Of a DNA stretch of 64,000 nucleotides, positions 30,942 to 41,114 are shown piece by piece; within the stretch, counting starts at the first letter, position 1, and the number at the start of each line of letters is the position of its first letter. Both the position numbers and the translations under genes were made by a program. Where the stretch lies: NCBI GenBank assembly GCA_039621445.1, contig CP154957.1:10844409-10908408 (forward strand), in the 5' to 3' direction. Under the pieces are notes generated by a model that made no database searches, was not told the DNA's origin, and saw only the letters and a program-made list of their open reading frames with translations. Source of the DNA: Euglena gracilis. Lineage: Eukaryota > Euglenida > Euglenophyceae > Euglenales.

Positions 30942-31183
30942 GGGGGTTGGTACACCCCTCCCCCCCCCCCCTCTCCGAGGGCCTCGCCACGCCATTTACC
31001 CCCCCTCCCCCCCCCCTAGCCGGACCCCCTCGCCACGCCACCGGCGATTTTCGCGATTTTTTGAACGAAAATTTTGTTGGCGACCATGGTACACCCCTCC
31101 CCCCCCCTGGTCGCCGACCCCCTCGCCACGCCATTTACCCCCCCCCCTATTCGGACCCCCTCGCCACGGCGTACCAACCCCCC
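30942..31183. mobile_element. GGGTTGGTAC-ended element, TSD AGCG
   Basis: The ends are GGGGGTTGGTACACCCC and GGCGTACCAACCCCCC, with AGCG at 30938-30941 and 31184-31187. The interior carries repeated CCTCGCCACGCCA and is nearly identical in reverse complement to 15395-15588. Confidence 0.75.
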
Positions 31184-31339
31184 AGCGGTATATGCCGCCA
31201 GTAAGAAGACGCACAGCGCACAGCGCGCACACCGTAATAATAGCCCCCAACTTGTTACTTTTCGGCTATAAGGCCACATAAGACTGCCAGACAGCAAAAC
31301 TTCTACTAAGGTCTTTTGACCAGCCCCCCAATCCTCTCT

Positions 31340-31455
31340 CCTTTACCCCCCGGGGTAAAACATCGCTGTCGCCGGCAGTTGGTTTTGTAAATAGGTCTTT
31401 CTCCCTGGTCAGATATGACTGGCCAGGTGCCCCCTCCTTCCACACCCTACCCTTC
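31340..31455 (+). repeat. Dispersed repeat, partner at 3.6 kb
   Basis: This is the second copy of the repeat at 3596-3725, sharing GCCGGCAGTTGGTTTTG and GCCCCCTCCTTCCACACCCT. It lies between the end of the interrupted plus-strand reading frame (about 31282) and the solo LTR (31783). Confidence 0.6.
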
Positions 31456-31782
31456 AATCTTTTCCCATTATGGAATGAGACCTCCCCGCGTGTCATAGAC
31501 ACACCCCAAACTGGGTGGATGGGACTTTCTGGAATTGAAACCTTCCAGCCCCATTTTCCAATGGGCTCTTCCACTTCCACCCCTTTGCCGCAATAAGTAG
31601 GCACCGCATAAGCGGTCTTTTGTTTACTGCGTTATTTCGCACCTTCCTTCCCACACCCCTGGTGATAGGAGAACCAAAAGCCGCATACGGCTCTGTGACA
31701 GGTCCCCCGTCCCCAGGACTGTGTCCGGCTTTCCGACTGGCCTGGTCCAGTAGGGAAATCGGGCATAGCCTTGGGAGGGGGA

Positions 31783-32224
31783 TGTGTACCAGGCAGCCGT
31801 AAGGCCATGGTACTGTGTATGTAGGTATAAGCTTACGGCCAGATATAGCTCTGAGCCCCATACACGGTACTATGCTAGGTGGTATTCCTAAAGATGGCCA
31901 ACGGCCTGAATTAGGAATACCTAATCCTTATTCTGGTTCTCCTCTCCACAGGTGGTATTCTATTTTCTATTTTGTTCTTTCACTTTGTCTTACTTGAATT
32001 TCAAGTTTCATTTGTTTTCATTTGAAGTCCTGAAAGGACAGCCAAGTCACTTGGCACTTTGCATTGTCGTAGCCCATAGGGCTTCTCCCCTGCCTTGTGC
32101 TCTACCTCTTAATTGGGGAAAAGGGCTTACAACTTTTATATTATTTTATTTTTCCTTTTGTTACTCCAACTTTTTACCTTGCGCACCAAAGGCCGAAAGC
32201 GAGGAAAAGGGTTGGACGTACACT
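31783..32224 (+). mobile_element. Solo LTR of the Ty3-like element
   Basis: This 442-bp sequence begins TGTGTACCAGGCAGCCG and ends GGTTGGACGTACACT. It matches, in inverse orientation and almost base for base, the 5' LTR at 49127-49568. No gag or pol flanks it, so it is a solo LTR left by LTR-LTR recombination. I could not identify a convincing TSD. Confidence 0.8.
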
Positions 32225-33633
32225 CACCGCCCCTTGGCACCCTCCACCACCGGCTTCCACGTCTCACAGGTTTCCTGTCCGGGTGAGAGGAGGAGGGATC
32301 GCGAGGGTCACCCAGGTCTTCTCCCACCATGCCACCGGGGGGTCGGCACGCCGTGGCGAGCCGTCTGGCTAGGGGGGGGGAGGGGGGGGTTTTGGCGTGG
32401 CGAGGGCAGGGCTGGATAGAGGTAGAGGGATAGAGGTAGAGGTAGAGGTAGAGGTAGAGGTAGAGGTAGAGGTAGAGGTCACCTCTACCTCTACTATCCC
32501 TCTATGTCACCTCAAGGTCAAACCTTTAAGGAAAGTGGCTTATCAAAGAAAATTTATGCTGAACGAAGGCAATTCTATGGGAAAAAATTAGAAATTGGCC
32601 ATTCTTTGTTACATATCTCTTATTGCAATTTTTGAAACCACCCATCCGGATATTTTTCTCATTCCTAACCTAAATAAGATGCGTCGAGATGCTAATTGGC
32701 CAAATTTGAGGCATTTGGAGCCTTTTGTTGCCCTTATTGGTGCCAGTTTATGACAATTTATGGACATAGAGGTGACATAGAGGTAGAGGTAGAGGTAGAG
32801 GTGGGTCAGATAGAGGTAGAGGACTTTGACCCATTGGTGTAGGAACTGGGGGGGCAGGGAGGGCGACCGCCCCCCCCGAGATTTTTTCGCCCCCCCGAGA
32901 AAATTTTCAGAAAAGTTGTCTCTCGCCCCCCCCGACGCCCCCCCCGAATTTTTTAGTATTTTTTTGAACACGAGTTCCAACTGTTAGACATCGCTACCGT
33001 CTCGCCGCCCTTCGGGCGGCAAACGAAGCCCAAAACTCATGGATTTGAAGGGAAAATAGCACTACCGTCCAGCCGCCCTTCGGGCGGCAATGGATTTTTT
33101 TGTTCCATTCAAAATGGCCCGGAGGGGGCGGGTTTTGGGAGGCAATCTCTTTTGCTTGCCGCCCGTTGGCAGCTTCCAAATTATGATGGATTTGTGCAAG
33201 GTTGACGGCTTGTTTTTCTTTGAAACAAAAAAAAAACATGTTTTTTTGAAAAAAAAACAAAAAAAACGTCTTGGAGGGTTTGGGTGAAAAAAAATTTTGA
33301 ACATTTTTTTATGTCTTACGTTGCACTAGTTGTGCACCGCCTTCGTTTATCACCCCGGATATGCCATAATGGCCATTATGCCATTCAATTTTCTTTTCCT
33401 TTGTGCATTTGCTTTTTTATTTTTCTGAATCACTTCGGACGATGTGATGCAAGGAGGTTTCCAGTTTCAAAAGCTGTTTTAAACAATCCAATTCACAAAA
33501 TACAGCCTGTATTTTGTGAATACCCTATTCACGAATACAGCCTGTATTCGTGAATCCAAAATAACGCCCTGTATTTCGTGTTCACACCCACGAAATACGG
33601 GGCAAGCGCCGGGCCTCAATTCATGGTTACTAC

Positions 33634-33743
33634 ACAAAAATCGTCCATGTCACCCGGACACACGGTGTGTCCGGGTTATGGGCGCCGCAGGCGCCCATAA
33701 CCCGGACACACGGTGTGTCCGGGTTACAATGGACGATTTTTGT
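33634..33743. repeat. 110-bp near-perfect palindrome
   Basis: ACAAAAATCGTCCATG, CACCCGGACACACGGTGTGT and CCGGGTTATGGGCGCC are mirrored around a central GCAG. The whole segment can extrude as a cruciform. Smaller palindromes precede it (CACAAAATACAG/CTGTATTTTGTG near 33492; TATTTCGTG/CACGAAATA near 33570). Confidence 0.9.
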
Positions 33744-33744
33744 C

Positions 33745-35024
33745 TATATCCGTTGACTAAGAGGCCCAAGACACACACTGTGTCTCGTGGAACTTAGCCA
33801 CGCAATGTCTACCCCGTATTTTTTTGCAATTTTTTGTCAAATTTTCAGTTCACGAGGACACACACTGTGTCTCGTGGACTGCCAGTCCACGAGACACAGT
33901 GTGTGTCCCCGTGGACTGGGACACACACTGTGTCTCGTGGACTGGCAGTCCACAAGACACAGTGTGTGTCCTCGTGAACTGAAAAAAATCAAGAATTCCC
34001 ACTGGTCCGACCAACAAGTGCCCCCTAATAACTTGGCCTTTCGGCAACTTTTGGCTTAGAGCATAAAGGTTTCTCGTGGACAAGTTTCACCACATTCCAC
34101 TACCTGTCCTTGCAGTTTTTTCTTTCGAAAAATGAAGAAGACCGCAAACAGTGTGGACCGCATGCTCCACCGCACTACGCAACTAGATGAATTTGTTGCT
34201 ACACTGGAAAAGTATTTGGTCGATTTGCAGAAGGGCCCTGCTGTTGACCCAATACACGGTACGTTGTTGGCCAACGTGTTGGAGGAGAAGCCAAAAGGGA
34301 CCGCAAAGGCTGAGCGTGTAGCTGTTACACGCCTGTTGGAGTTCCAGCAGATGTGTAAACATCTGAACGCTCAGTATGAGGACCTGGATGGCTTTTTTTC
34401 CGCATGGGCTGGTTGGGTCATTGACCCCAGATATTTGTTTGATGAGGCTACCCTCATCAATCAAGCTGAGCAACAACGCCGGGCACAGTGTGGCACCACA
34501 TTCAAATTCGAGACATACCTGCCTTCTACTGTCCGAGGTCATTTCAACTCTCTCGCACGGGTGTTCACATCTGTTGACCCGGACGGCACTCTGGTTCCAT
34601 CTTCCAAAAAACAGTTTCCGCAACTGAACTGGTTGCCTTGAGTCGTGTGTTGGTCAGTAAGGCGTAACGTTGCGCTCCTCGTTACGTCTCCTCGTTGTCT
34701 GTCATGCCGTTCCGTGTCCCGACGACCATTGTTCCAATTTTGCGCCAACTGTCTCTCAGCTGTTACAGCTCACGGTTGTCCGGTGACCATCTTTCCATGC
34801 ATTGCATTAGATGTAGAACACCTCGCATTTCTGGCAAACACCTTTTATTTTTCAGTCCACGAGACACAGTGTGTGTCCAGTCCACGGGGACACACACTGT
34901 GTCTCGTGGACTGCCAGTCCACGAGACACAGTGTGTGTCCCCGTGGACTGGGACACACACTGTGTCTCGTGGACTCAGTCCACGAGACACAGTGTGTGTC
35001 TTGGGCCTCAGTCCACGGATATAA
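33745..35024. mobile_element. 1.28-kb element: single ORF between palindrome arrays
   Basis: The left end TATATCCGTTGACT...GGCCCAAGACACACACTG is mirrored by the right end CAGTGTGTGTCTTGGGCC...CCACGGATATA. Between each end and the ORF lie arrays (33847-33983, 34855-35015) of CCACGAGACACAGTGTGTG and its complement, forming repeated hairpins. The unique centre holds the 169-aa ORF. This looks like one mobile unit whose recombinase could bind the repeated palindromes. I see no clear TSD. Confidence 0.55.
34132..34641 (+). CDS. 169-aa protein of the palindrome-flanked element
   Basis: The frame starts at ATG 34132, just after CTTGCAG (a possible splice acceptor), and stops before the right palindrome array. 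The protein is mostly helical in appearance: TTQLDEFVATLEKYLVDL at residues 15-32, then FQQMCKHLNAQYEDLDG, FDEATLINQAEQQRRAQ and TYLPSTVRGHFNSLARVF, ending in PQLNWLP. The last helical part resembles the N-terminal core-binding domain of tyrosine recombinases, but no catalytic R...HxxR...Y is present. A Crypton-like remnant or helper protein is a guess. It may also be the first exon of a larger gene whose remainder I do not see. Confidence 0.5.
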   Translation: MKKTANSVDRMLHRTTQLDEFVATLEKYLVDLQKGPAVDPIHGTLLANVLEEKPKGTAKAERVAVTRLLEFQQMCKHLNAQYEDLDGFFSAWAGWVIDPRYLFDEATLINQAEQQRRAQCGTTFKFETYLPSTVRGHFNSLARVFTSVDPDGTLVPSSKKQFPQLNWLP

Positions 35025-36053
35025 AGGAATGAAGGGTCTGGAAAAACTGAAAAAAAAACGTCACTTTGATGACCAAAAAAATGACTTTGGAACTTTTTCC
35101 TCAAAAAAGGCCATTTTGCAAGGAAAAAGGCAATTTTTTCTTTTCCCAAAAAAAAACATTCTTTTGCTTTTTTTAAAAAAACATGTTTTTTTGTTGTTTT
35201 CAAAAAAAACAAAAAACGTCAACCCGGAATTTGCGCCATGATGCCAAAAAAATTCCACATTTTTTTGTCGCGTTCAATGCCTTCTTTCAAAAAAGCGCAA
35301 CCGTCTCGCCGCCCGGGCAGCAAAAAGAAAACAACACACACACACACAACATTGGTAAATAATACCCCCCCGGGGTATTATTCGCTTCGGGCCTAGGATC
35401 TCGCCCCCCCCCCGAGAAAAAATTGTTTCTACACCGATGCTTTGACCTCTACCTCTACCTCTATCCAGCCCTGGCGAGGGGGTCCCGCATGGGGGGGGGG
35501 AGGGGTGCGCGGGGGTTTTCCAAGAAAATTTTCTTTGGCGCGGCTGACATGGCGTGGCGAGGGGGCCTGAAAAGGGGGGGGGGGAGGGGGGTAAAATGGC
35601 GTGGCGAGGGGGTCGGTGAGGGGGGGAGGGGTGTGCCGACCCCACCCTCGGGACTCGGGGTGTCGTTATGCGCCGTGCGCCCCCACTTTTCATGGAGCAC
35701 CTTTGTCCCGAGGCCATGCTCACCCCAAGGCGCTTTGGCTTCTCCGGGGGCTCACATGGGCCTGACTGTACATTGAGCCACCATGCGCGGTTGCCTCATC
35801 AGCATCGACCGCGTTTAGGTGACCGGCTGGTGACCCAGTCGATAGCGATCCTCGGCACCGGTGCGCCACACTCCGGTTCCACCCAGAAGGGGCCAGAGCC
35901 CCCGCTGGGCCACCCAGGTTTCCCCGGGGGAGAAACGACAGTCTGATCCGCAGCCCCCTGCCGGGTGCATACGAACTTGGACCGTTTTCACCAGCCTTGC
36001 CTGTTCACCTTGGGTGCAGCCCCAGTAATCTGGTGCCCAAGGCTAGGTGAGGG

Positions 36054-36468
36054 AATAGTGGGCATTTTTTTGTTTTTTTAAAAAAAAACAAAACAGCTGG
36101 TTTTTTTTAAAAAAAACACTAAAAAAAAACATCAAAAAAAACAAAAGGGGAATTTCATTGAGAAAACTCGTTATGAAACACCCAAACCATACTTTGAATC
36201 ATGCTCAGTTCAAAAAGTTCCGAAAATGGTCCAAAACATCCAAAAATGCAAAAAAAATGCAATTTTATGACTTTTTCCATTTTTTTACGGAGGTAGTTTT
36301 TGGCAAAACTGGCCCAAAAGTTGCCAAAAATGACCGAAAATACACATTCAAAAATTTTTCTTTGCAAAACCTAGTGGGCGTTTTTTTTTGTTTTTTTAAA
36401 AAAAACATTGTTAGAAATAAAAAAAACAAAAAAAAACAACGTCAAAAAAAACAGGCGTGCCCACTATG
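36054..36468. mobile_element. hAT-like MITE, TSD GGTGAGGG
   Basis: The ends AATAGTGGGCA and TGCCCACTATG are flanked by GGTGAGGG at 36046-36053 and 36469-36476. The interior has mirrored GTTTTTTTAAAAAAAAC hairpins. Its right part (36371-36468) resembles 53046-53145. The surrounding unique sequence (35650-36045, 36477-36600) shows no gene I recognise. Confidence 0.75.
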
Positions 36469-36599
36469 GGTGAGGGCCGTCGCCCCTGTACCACCACAAG
36501 GCCACGTACCCCCGGGGTATAGCGTAACGCTGCTACAAGTGCGCCGCACCCCGAAGGCCGCCCGACCTGATGGCCGACTAGCGAGTCCCACAGCACCGT

Positions 36600-37187
36600 G
36601 TTAATTCACGGTTGCTATCAGGTGCTGCCGTTCCGAAGGCCTCCCCTCTTCCGCGCAGCACCCTGAGGACCCTTGCGGGCCCGCCGCTCGCTGTTATGGG
36701 CCAGGTATCGGGCCGCCCATGCCCTACCCGTCCATTCAATGTGTCCCGAAGTGTTTTCTGGCGGGCAAGCATGCTCTGCTGATTCCACCAACGTTGTGAA
36801 TTGTGTGGAGACTGTGCCTGAGAGATCAAGTTTTTGTCACTGGCCAATTGTGGCAGTGGGGCTATTTGACCAAGTTCATTGAGGGCTGTCTGTAAACAAT
36901 CGTCAGTGTCCTTGGGAAGGATGTCCATGGCAGCAGGCAGGCCCAAGACCGAGGGAGCCCTTCGACAAAAGTCCACCACTTGAGACAATCTGGCAAGCAC
37001 ACGTTGAAATAGTGGATTGGAGATTCCAGTCCACCGCATCTGATGGCCAGGGAAACTTGCAACCATTCTTCTGGGGTGCAAGGGGAGCCGACCATGCCAT
37101 TGAATGTTTCCCGAATAATTCCCGACAATGTCTTGCATGCCGCTGTTGCAGAGGAGATTTTGCAGGCGCGCAAGAGGTCATTCACTT
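36600..37187 (-). pseudogene. LINE-3 fragment, post-RT region
   Basis: NDLLRACKISSATAACKTLS matches the NDLLRATPVNL region of LINE-1, and EEWLQVSLAIRCGGLESP matches EEQWTQATLPVRLGGLGI. After a frameshift near 37000-37050 the frame continues to QRWWNQQSMLARQKTLRD, matching KQRFWGQQCAAARQQKLQ. The C-terminal zinc knuckle and nuclease are lost. Confidence 0.7.
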
Positions 37188-37670
37188 AGGGTTGTGCCAA
37201 TTAATCGTTTCGGGCTGGCGAACGATTAATCGCGATTAATCGGGGTGTCTCGGACGATTAACAATTAATTGGTCCCATCAGATTTTTGAAAATGTAATCT
37301 TCCTGAGAAATACTGATATCGAACATAGATCATTTCTTTGTGTGCCCACCGACGAATTTTTGTTTCATTCTCTGTCGACATGGCAAAACGGAGCTTATTA
37401 GGAACTGCTTTATCTTAATTAGAATTGCGCGATGTTTCACGGACACGTTCGCTGACTCGTTGGCCACTTTTAACAACCGTTTTCATAGTGTACCAGCAAG
37501 TAGTGTGCTATCTGAATGACCACCCCACAAATTTTTGTTGATTTCAACAAAAATTGTGCCTATTGTGGTTTACATCCAAAATGAACGATTAATCGCCATG
37601 GGCCGAACGATTCGATTAATCGGCGATGACGAACGGTTAATCGATTAATCGATTAATCGAAACAGCCCTA
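37188..37670. mobile_element. hAT-like MITE in LINE-3, TSD ATTCACTT
   Basis: The left end is AGGGTTGTGCCAATTAATCG and the right end is CGATTAATCGAAACAGCCCTA reverse-oriented in the same family. ATTCACTT repeats at 37180-37187 and 37671-37678. Subterminal GATTAATCG repeats are typical of hAT elements. Removing it with one TSD restores ACKVNDLLR in the LINE frame. Confidence 0.85.
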
Positions 37671-37703
37671 ATTCACTTTGCAAGCGGATAAGCAAAACCG
37701 AAG

Positions 37704-37962
37704 CAACCCCCCCTCTATTTGTCCCCCCCCCCTAATTGGCCAGAGCCCAGGTGGCCAATTAGGGGGGGGGTTACTCATTTCAAGGGAAAATGTCTTTATT
37801 CGGGTGTTTTAGGGGGTTCGCGACTGTAAAGGACGGGGGCCAGGTGGCCAATTAGGGGGGGGGTTAGGGGTAACCCCCCCCCTAATTGTCCCCCCCCCCC
37901 TAATTGGCCAGCAGGGGGGTCCGGGCCGCCCGGAGGGCGGCCAAATAGAGGGGGGGGGGTTG
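37704..37962. mobile_element. Poly-C element in LINE-3
   Basis: The ends are CAACCCCCCCCTCTATTTG and CAAATAGAGGGGGGGGTTG. Bases 37709-37870 are nearly identical to 29890-30060, including GTTACTCATTTCAAGGGAAA and GGGGGTTCGCGACT. The target-site duplication is not clear, and a few LINE codons appear lost at the site. Confidence 0.65.
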
Positions 37963-38815
37963 GTACTGTGCAAGAAAGTCGGATGTCTTCAATGCGCTTA
38001 TTCCAAACTTCTTCACAGAAGCGGTCATCTTGGGGGTGGTGGACAGGGACCCCCAAAACTTTCAAGCCAAAACCAGCAACAAAGGCGGTCAGTGGTATTT
38101 GATGTAAGGGGCTATCCTGTAGCGTGCCAGGGGGAATGCAAGGGACACCTTCTGTTGATGTGAACGCTGGTCCCCACAATCGACATTTTGCAGGGTTCAC
38201 GGCCAACCCAAGCGTGGCTGCCTCGCGAATCAGAAAGGCAAGGGCGTTGTGCAATTTGGCTGGCGATCCCAGCAGATGGGCGTCATCCAAGTACCACCCC
38301 TGCCATTCGACAAAAGGTGAGAGGCCTTCACAAAGGTCTTGCACACCCCAGGCGAAAGCTGCAGGTCCGCATGGGTCGCCTTGTTGAGCTCCCCTCTGGG
38401 AAGGCAGACAATGGTTTCCACAATACAGCTTGCTGTGTTGGGCGTAGCACGAATCCGGCCAAGGGCACACTTCTGGGCATCGTCTACGGATGGATTGCAG
38501 GATTTTTTCCCGTGACAAGGAGTAGAAGGCATTCCTGAAATCCACTTGAAGCAGCCCCCAGCGATTGTCTCTGTCTGAGTGCAGGGTGTCCACCATCTGT
38601 TGGATTCCCATTGCGGTCAGTGGACATGCATTCGGCACACCAACGCCACATTGTGGAGGACTCAGTTCTTTCAAAGCGTTTACCACTGTTGGATGACGCA
38701 TGAGACATTTGCCAACCAATCGGCGGAGTGTTTCACCTGCTGCGATCGGGCGAGTGTCTTCATCACACACCGTGTGCTCCACAAGGTTTCCAAAAGCATC
38801 CTGTTCCATTGCTGT
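37963..38815 (-). pseudogene. LINE-3 fragment, RT catalytic core
   Basis: It contains DTRPIAAGETLRRLVGKCLM, LQVDFRNAFYSLSREKI (motif A), AQQGDPCGPAAFAWG (motif B) and WYLDDAHLLG (motif C), then VPVHHPQDDRFCEEVW. All catalytic aspartates are present. The piece is uninterrupted between the hAT MITE at 38816 and the poly-C element at 37962. Confidence 0.85.
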
Positions 38816-39180
38816 CATAGCTGGCGTTTTTTTTGTTTTTTTTTAAAAAAAACGTTTTTTTGTTTTTTATTAAAAAAAACGGGCAAAAAAAACGGCAAAA
38901 AAAACAAAGGGGAAAATGATGGTCCAAATTTTGCCTTGATCGCAAGGGTGAACCAATCTTGAATCAACCATTTTGGCTTGAAACCATTCCAAACTAACTT
39001 GAAACATCCCAAATTTGGTGTCTTTCTCTGACCGAGGATGGGCAAAAAAAGCTAAAATCAAAGGCAATTTTTTTTTGCCCTGAACCCTCAATGGCGTTTT
39101 TTTTTTTTTTTAAAAACATGTTTTTTTACATAAAAAAAACGCATTTTTTTGACTTCATTTTAAACGAAGTGCCAGCTATG
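38816..39180. mobile_element. hAT-like MITE, TIR CATAGCTGGC, TSD ATTGCTGT
   Basis: The ends CATAGCTGGCG and TGCCAGCTATG are flanked by ATTGCTGT at 38808-38815 and 39181-39188. The interior is T-rich and A-rich hairpins around unique sequence (CAAATTTGGTGTCTTTCTCT). A second copy lies at 42830-43254. Confidence 0.9.
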
Positions 39181-39330
39181 ATTGCTGTTTGTTTGTTCTG
39201 TTTTCGCAGAGGTGTCAACCTGGCGGAGGAAAGAATTGGGGCCATGCCGGGGTGAACACCGTTTGTAATTGCCTGACAGATGAAGGTATCAAGCACTTCG
39301 AGGAGGTCATCTCCACAACCCCCATGGGTT
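39181..39330 (-). pseudogene. LINE-3 fragment, RT fingers
   Basis: VLDTFICQAITNGVHPGM then APILSSARLTPLRKQNKQ aligns with LTTFAYNCINQGWPAG and AEILTSARLTALRKVKPS of LINE-1. It is bounded by the hAT MITE on one side and the 1.8-kb insertion (39.33-41.11 kb) on the other. Confidence 0.75.
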
Positions 39331-40100
39331 GTCTCTGGGTTTTTCGGAGTGACTGACTGGTTTTTGGCTCGGTCCCCCTCCCCCCGGGGGAGTCATGGCC
39401 AGTTTCCCTCCCCCCAGGACCCCCCCAGGACCCCACCCCCCCAGGACCCCCCCAGGACCCCCCCAGGACCTCCCCAGGACCCCCCAAGGACCCCCCCAGG
39501 ACCCCCCCAGGACCCCCCAGGACCCCCCGAGGACCCCCCCAGGAGCCCCCCAGGGCCCCCCCAAGCCCCCCCCAGGTCCCGCCCAGGACCCCCCCAGGAC
39601 CCCCCCAGGACCCCCCCAGGACCCCCCCAGGACCACCTCAGGACCCCCCAGCGAGTCATACCAAAACCAAATCAAAAGAAAATAACAAAACCCCTGTTTC
39701 ACGACAGGCTGACCCTGTGCAGGGTGGACGGGTGATGACTCATTTGGGACGCACAGCCATTCTCCAATTCATACGTTGCAGTGTGCCGCAGTCGTGCTCC
39801 CTGTCGTCGTTGAACTCAGCTTCCACCGGCAAGCAGCGCGCGGTGAACATCACACACCATGAGTGGTGGTGCTATTGTTCGTGGACCACCCGTCCGGGAC
39901 AAGGCTGTCACGAGGCCTCGACAGCATGGCCTCGCCCGCCTCCTCCACGCAGCCCGGCAGCCGGGACATCCAGTCCTGCCACCCCAGCAGGGCCAAGGAG
40001 ATGGTTCGCTGGTACTGCGACGGCGGTCTTCCGGGACTGATCAGTCAGTCCATGTGCATCCATGTGCATCAGCTCCCGTGGATCCAGAGCATAGCTTGGA

Positions 40101-40175
40101 GGTGCCCCCATCCCCGTCCGGGTTTGAACCCGGGTCCCTCGCATGGGCAACGCAGCGGGGGACCACTTGGCCAGG
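40101..40175 (-). ncRNA. Pol III-type A/B-box (tRNA-like) sequence
   Basis: On the minus strand TGGCCAAGTGG (40163-40173) matches the A-box consensus. GGTTCAAACC (40121-40130) is a B-box-like sequence about 33 bp downstream, within CCCGGGTTCAAACCCGG. The anticodon arm and acceptor stem do not fold well, so this is more likely a SINE head than a working tRNA. Confidence 0.4.
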
Positions 40176-40354
40176 GGGCGGGGGGCAATGGTTGTTTGTG
40201 CCGTTCGCTCCCCTTTCCGCCCCGGGCGGCGGTGGTGCCGTGCTTGTTGCGTCAGAAAGAAAGCAGGTCAGAAACCTCAGCTTAATTGTAATCCGGGTCC
40301 CGGCTGTTGCGGCAGACCCGTGCGATTTCGGCCTGGAGGCCCTTCCGGCCCCCC

Positions 40355-40838
40355 CGGATGACCACCTTGGTCCCGGCAGGACAGGTGCCGAGACAGAAGA
40401 AACACCACTCCTCGGCGTCGCACAGGCCCCGCCACACGCCACAGTACCCCAGATGACCCACTGACCGTGGAGTTCCGGGCGCCTTCGGCGCCCGCTACCG
40501 GGGGGGGCTCCCGCCCCCCCCGGACCCCCCCGGGCTTCAAAATAACCTCATTGTGCAGCAAAATTTTTGCCAAAAAGGAGCAGGACCCCCCCAAGACCCC
40601 CCGGATGACCACTTTGGCCCCGGCAGCTCAGGTGCCGCGAAAGGCAGAGAAATCACCACTCCTCGGCGTCGCACATGCCCCCCCGCATGCCACAGTACCC
40701 ACTGACCGTTGAGTTCCTGGCGCCTTCGGCGCCCGCTCCCGGGGGGGTGCTCCCGCCCCCCCCCCGACCCCCCGGGCTTCAAAATAACCTCATCTTGTCC
40801 TGCAAAATTTTGCCAAAAAGTAGCAGGACACCCACATG
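40355..40838 (+). repeat. Tandem duplication, about 243 bp, two copies
   Basis: GATGACCACCTTGG, CACCACTCCTCGGCGTCGCA, GGCGCCTTCGGCGCCCGCT and GGGCTTCAAAATAACCTCAT appear in the same order in 40355-40598 and 40599-40838. Each copy has its own GGCGCC hairpin. Confidence 0.8.
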
Positions 40839-41114
40839 GACCACCCCATGACCATCCCAGGACCCCCCCACACCCCCCCAGGACCCCCCCCCAGGACCCC
40901 CCAGGACCCCCCCATGACCCCCCCAAGACCCCCCCAGGACCCCCCAGGACCCCCCAACGCCCACCCAGGACCCCCCCACGACCCTCCCAGGACCCCCCCA
41001 GGACCCCCCCAACGCCCCCAGGACCCCCCCAGGACCCCCCCAGGACCCCCCCAGGACCCCCCCAGGACCCCCCCAGGACCCCCCCAGGACTGAGTCCTGG
41101 GGGGGGAAAACTGG

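Larger units (their letters stand above)
29523..31282 (+). pseudogene. Unrecognised reading frame broken by three small elements
   Basis: A plus-strand frame (KMEFTDWVREILRPF ... NFEPPILEI) runs from about 29523, possibly further upstream, to 29885. After removal of elements at 29886-30420, 30623-30834 and 30942-31183, with one TSD copy of each, it continues in frame as VETPEGDYVREIRPP, YRPQVHGPCSDLSIR, FYSTYYPVFWATARL and LPQRYMPPVRRRT, ending GYKAT at about 31280. One in-frame TAG remains at about 30494. About 260 codons with a single stop is unlikely by chance, but I recognise no family. It may be a cellular gene fragment or a transposon protein. Confidence 0.4.
32832..35439. mobile_element. 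hAT-like element, TSD CTTTGACC, carrying inner elements
   Basis: The left end is CATTGGTGTAGGAAC and the right end, reverse complemented, is CATCGGTGTAGAAAC, the same family as 11506-15920. CTTTGACC repeats at 32824-32831 and 35440-35447. The interior has GCCGCCCTTCGGGCGGC hairpins at 33004 and 33071, short palindromes at 33490-33605, a 110-bp palindrome, and the 169-aa ORF element. Confidence 0.75.
32407..35472. mobile_element. hAT-like element with GAGGTA arrays, TSD GGCGAGGG
   Basis: The left end is CAGGGCTGGATAGAGGTAG and the right end is its complement, CTACCTCTATCCAGCCCT. GGCGAGGG repeats at 32399-32406 and 35473-35480. The subterminal regions are (GAGGTA)n arrays (32417-32480, 32780-32822, 35447-35465). 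It is interrupted by the hAT-like element at 32832-35439. Confidence 0.7.
32337..35642. mobile_element. Outer GGGTCGGCAC-ended element, TSD CACC, interrupted
   Basis: The left end GGGGGGTCGGCACGCCGTGG faces the right end GGGTGTGCCGACC. CACC repeats at 32333-32336 and 35643-35646. Joining the outer parts gives the same 0.2-kb element seen intact at 11894-12109. It is split by the element at 32407-35472. Confidence 0.65.

Noticed and set aside
32097-32419. Open frames within the solo LTR region
   Set aside because: The same frames occur in inverted copy in the 5' LTR at 49.1-49.6 kb; they are LTR sequence, not genes.
35668-35946. 92-aa plus-strand frame beside the nested elements
   Set aside because: No motif, no homologue within the window and no supporting context.
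40115-40145. LNPGP string resembling a 2A end
   Set aside because: It lacks the D-V/I-E-x part and falls on the complement of a tRNA-like B-box (GGTTCAAACCC), which explains it.
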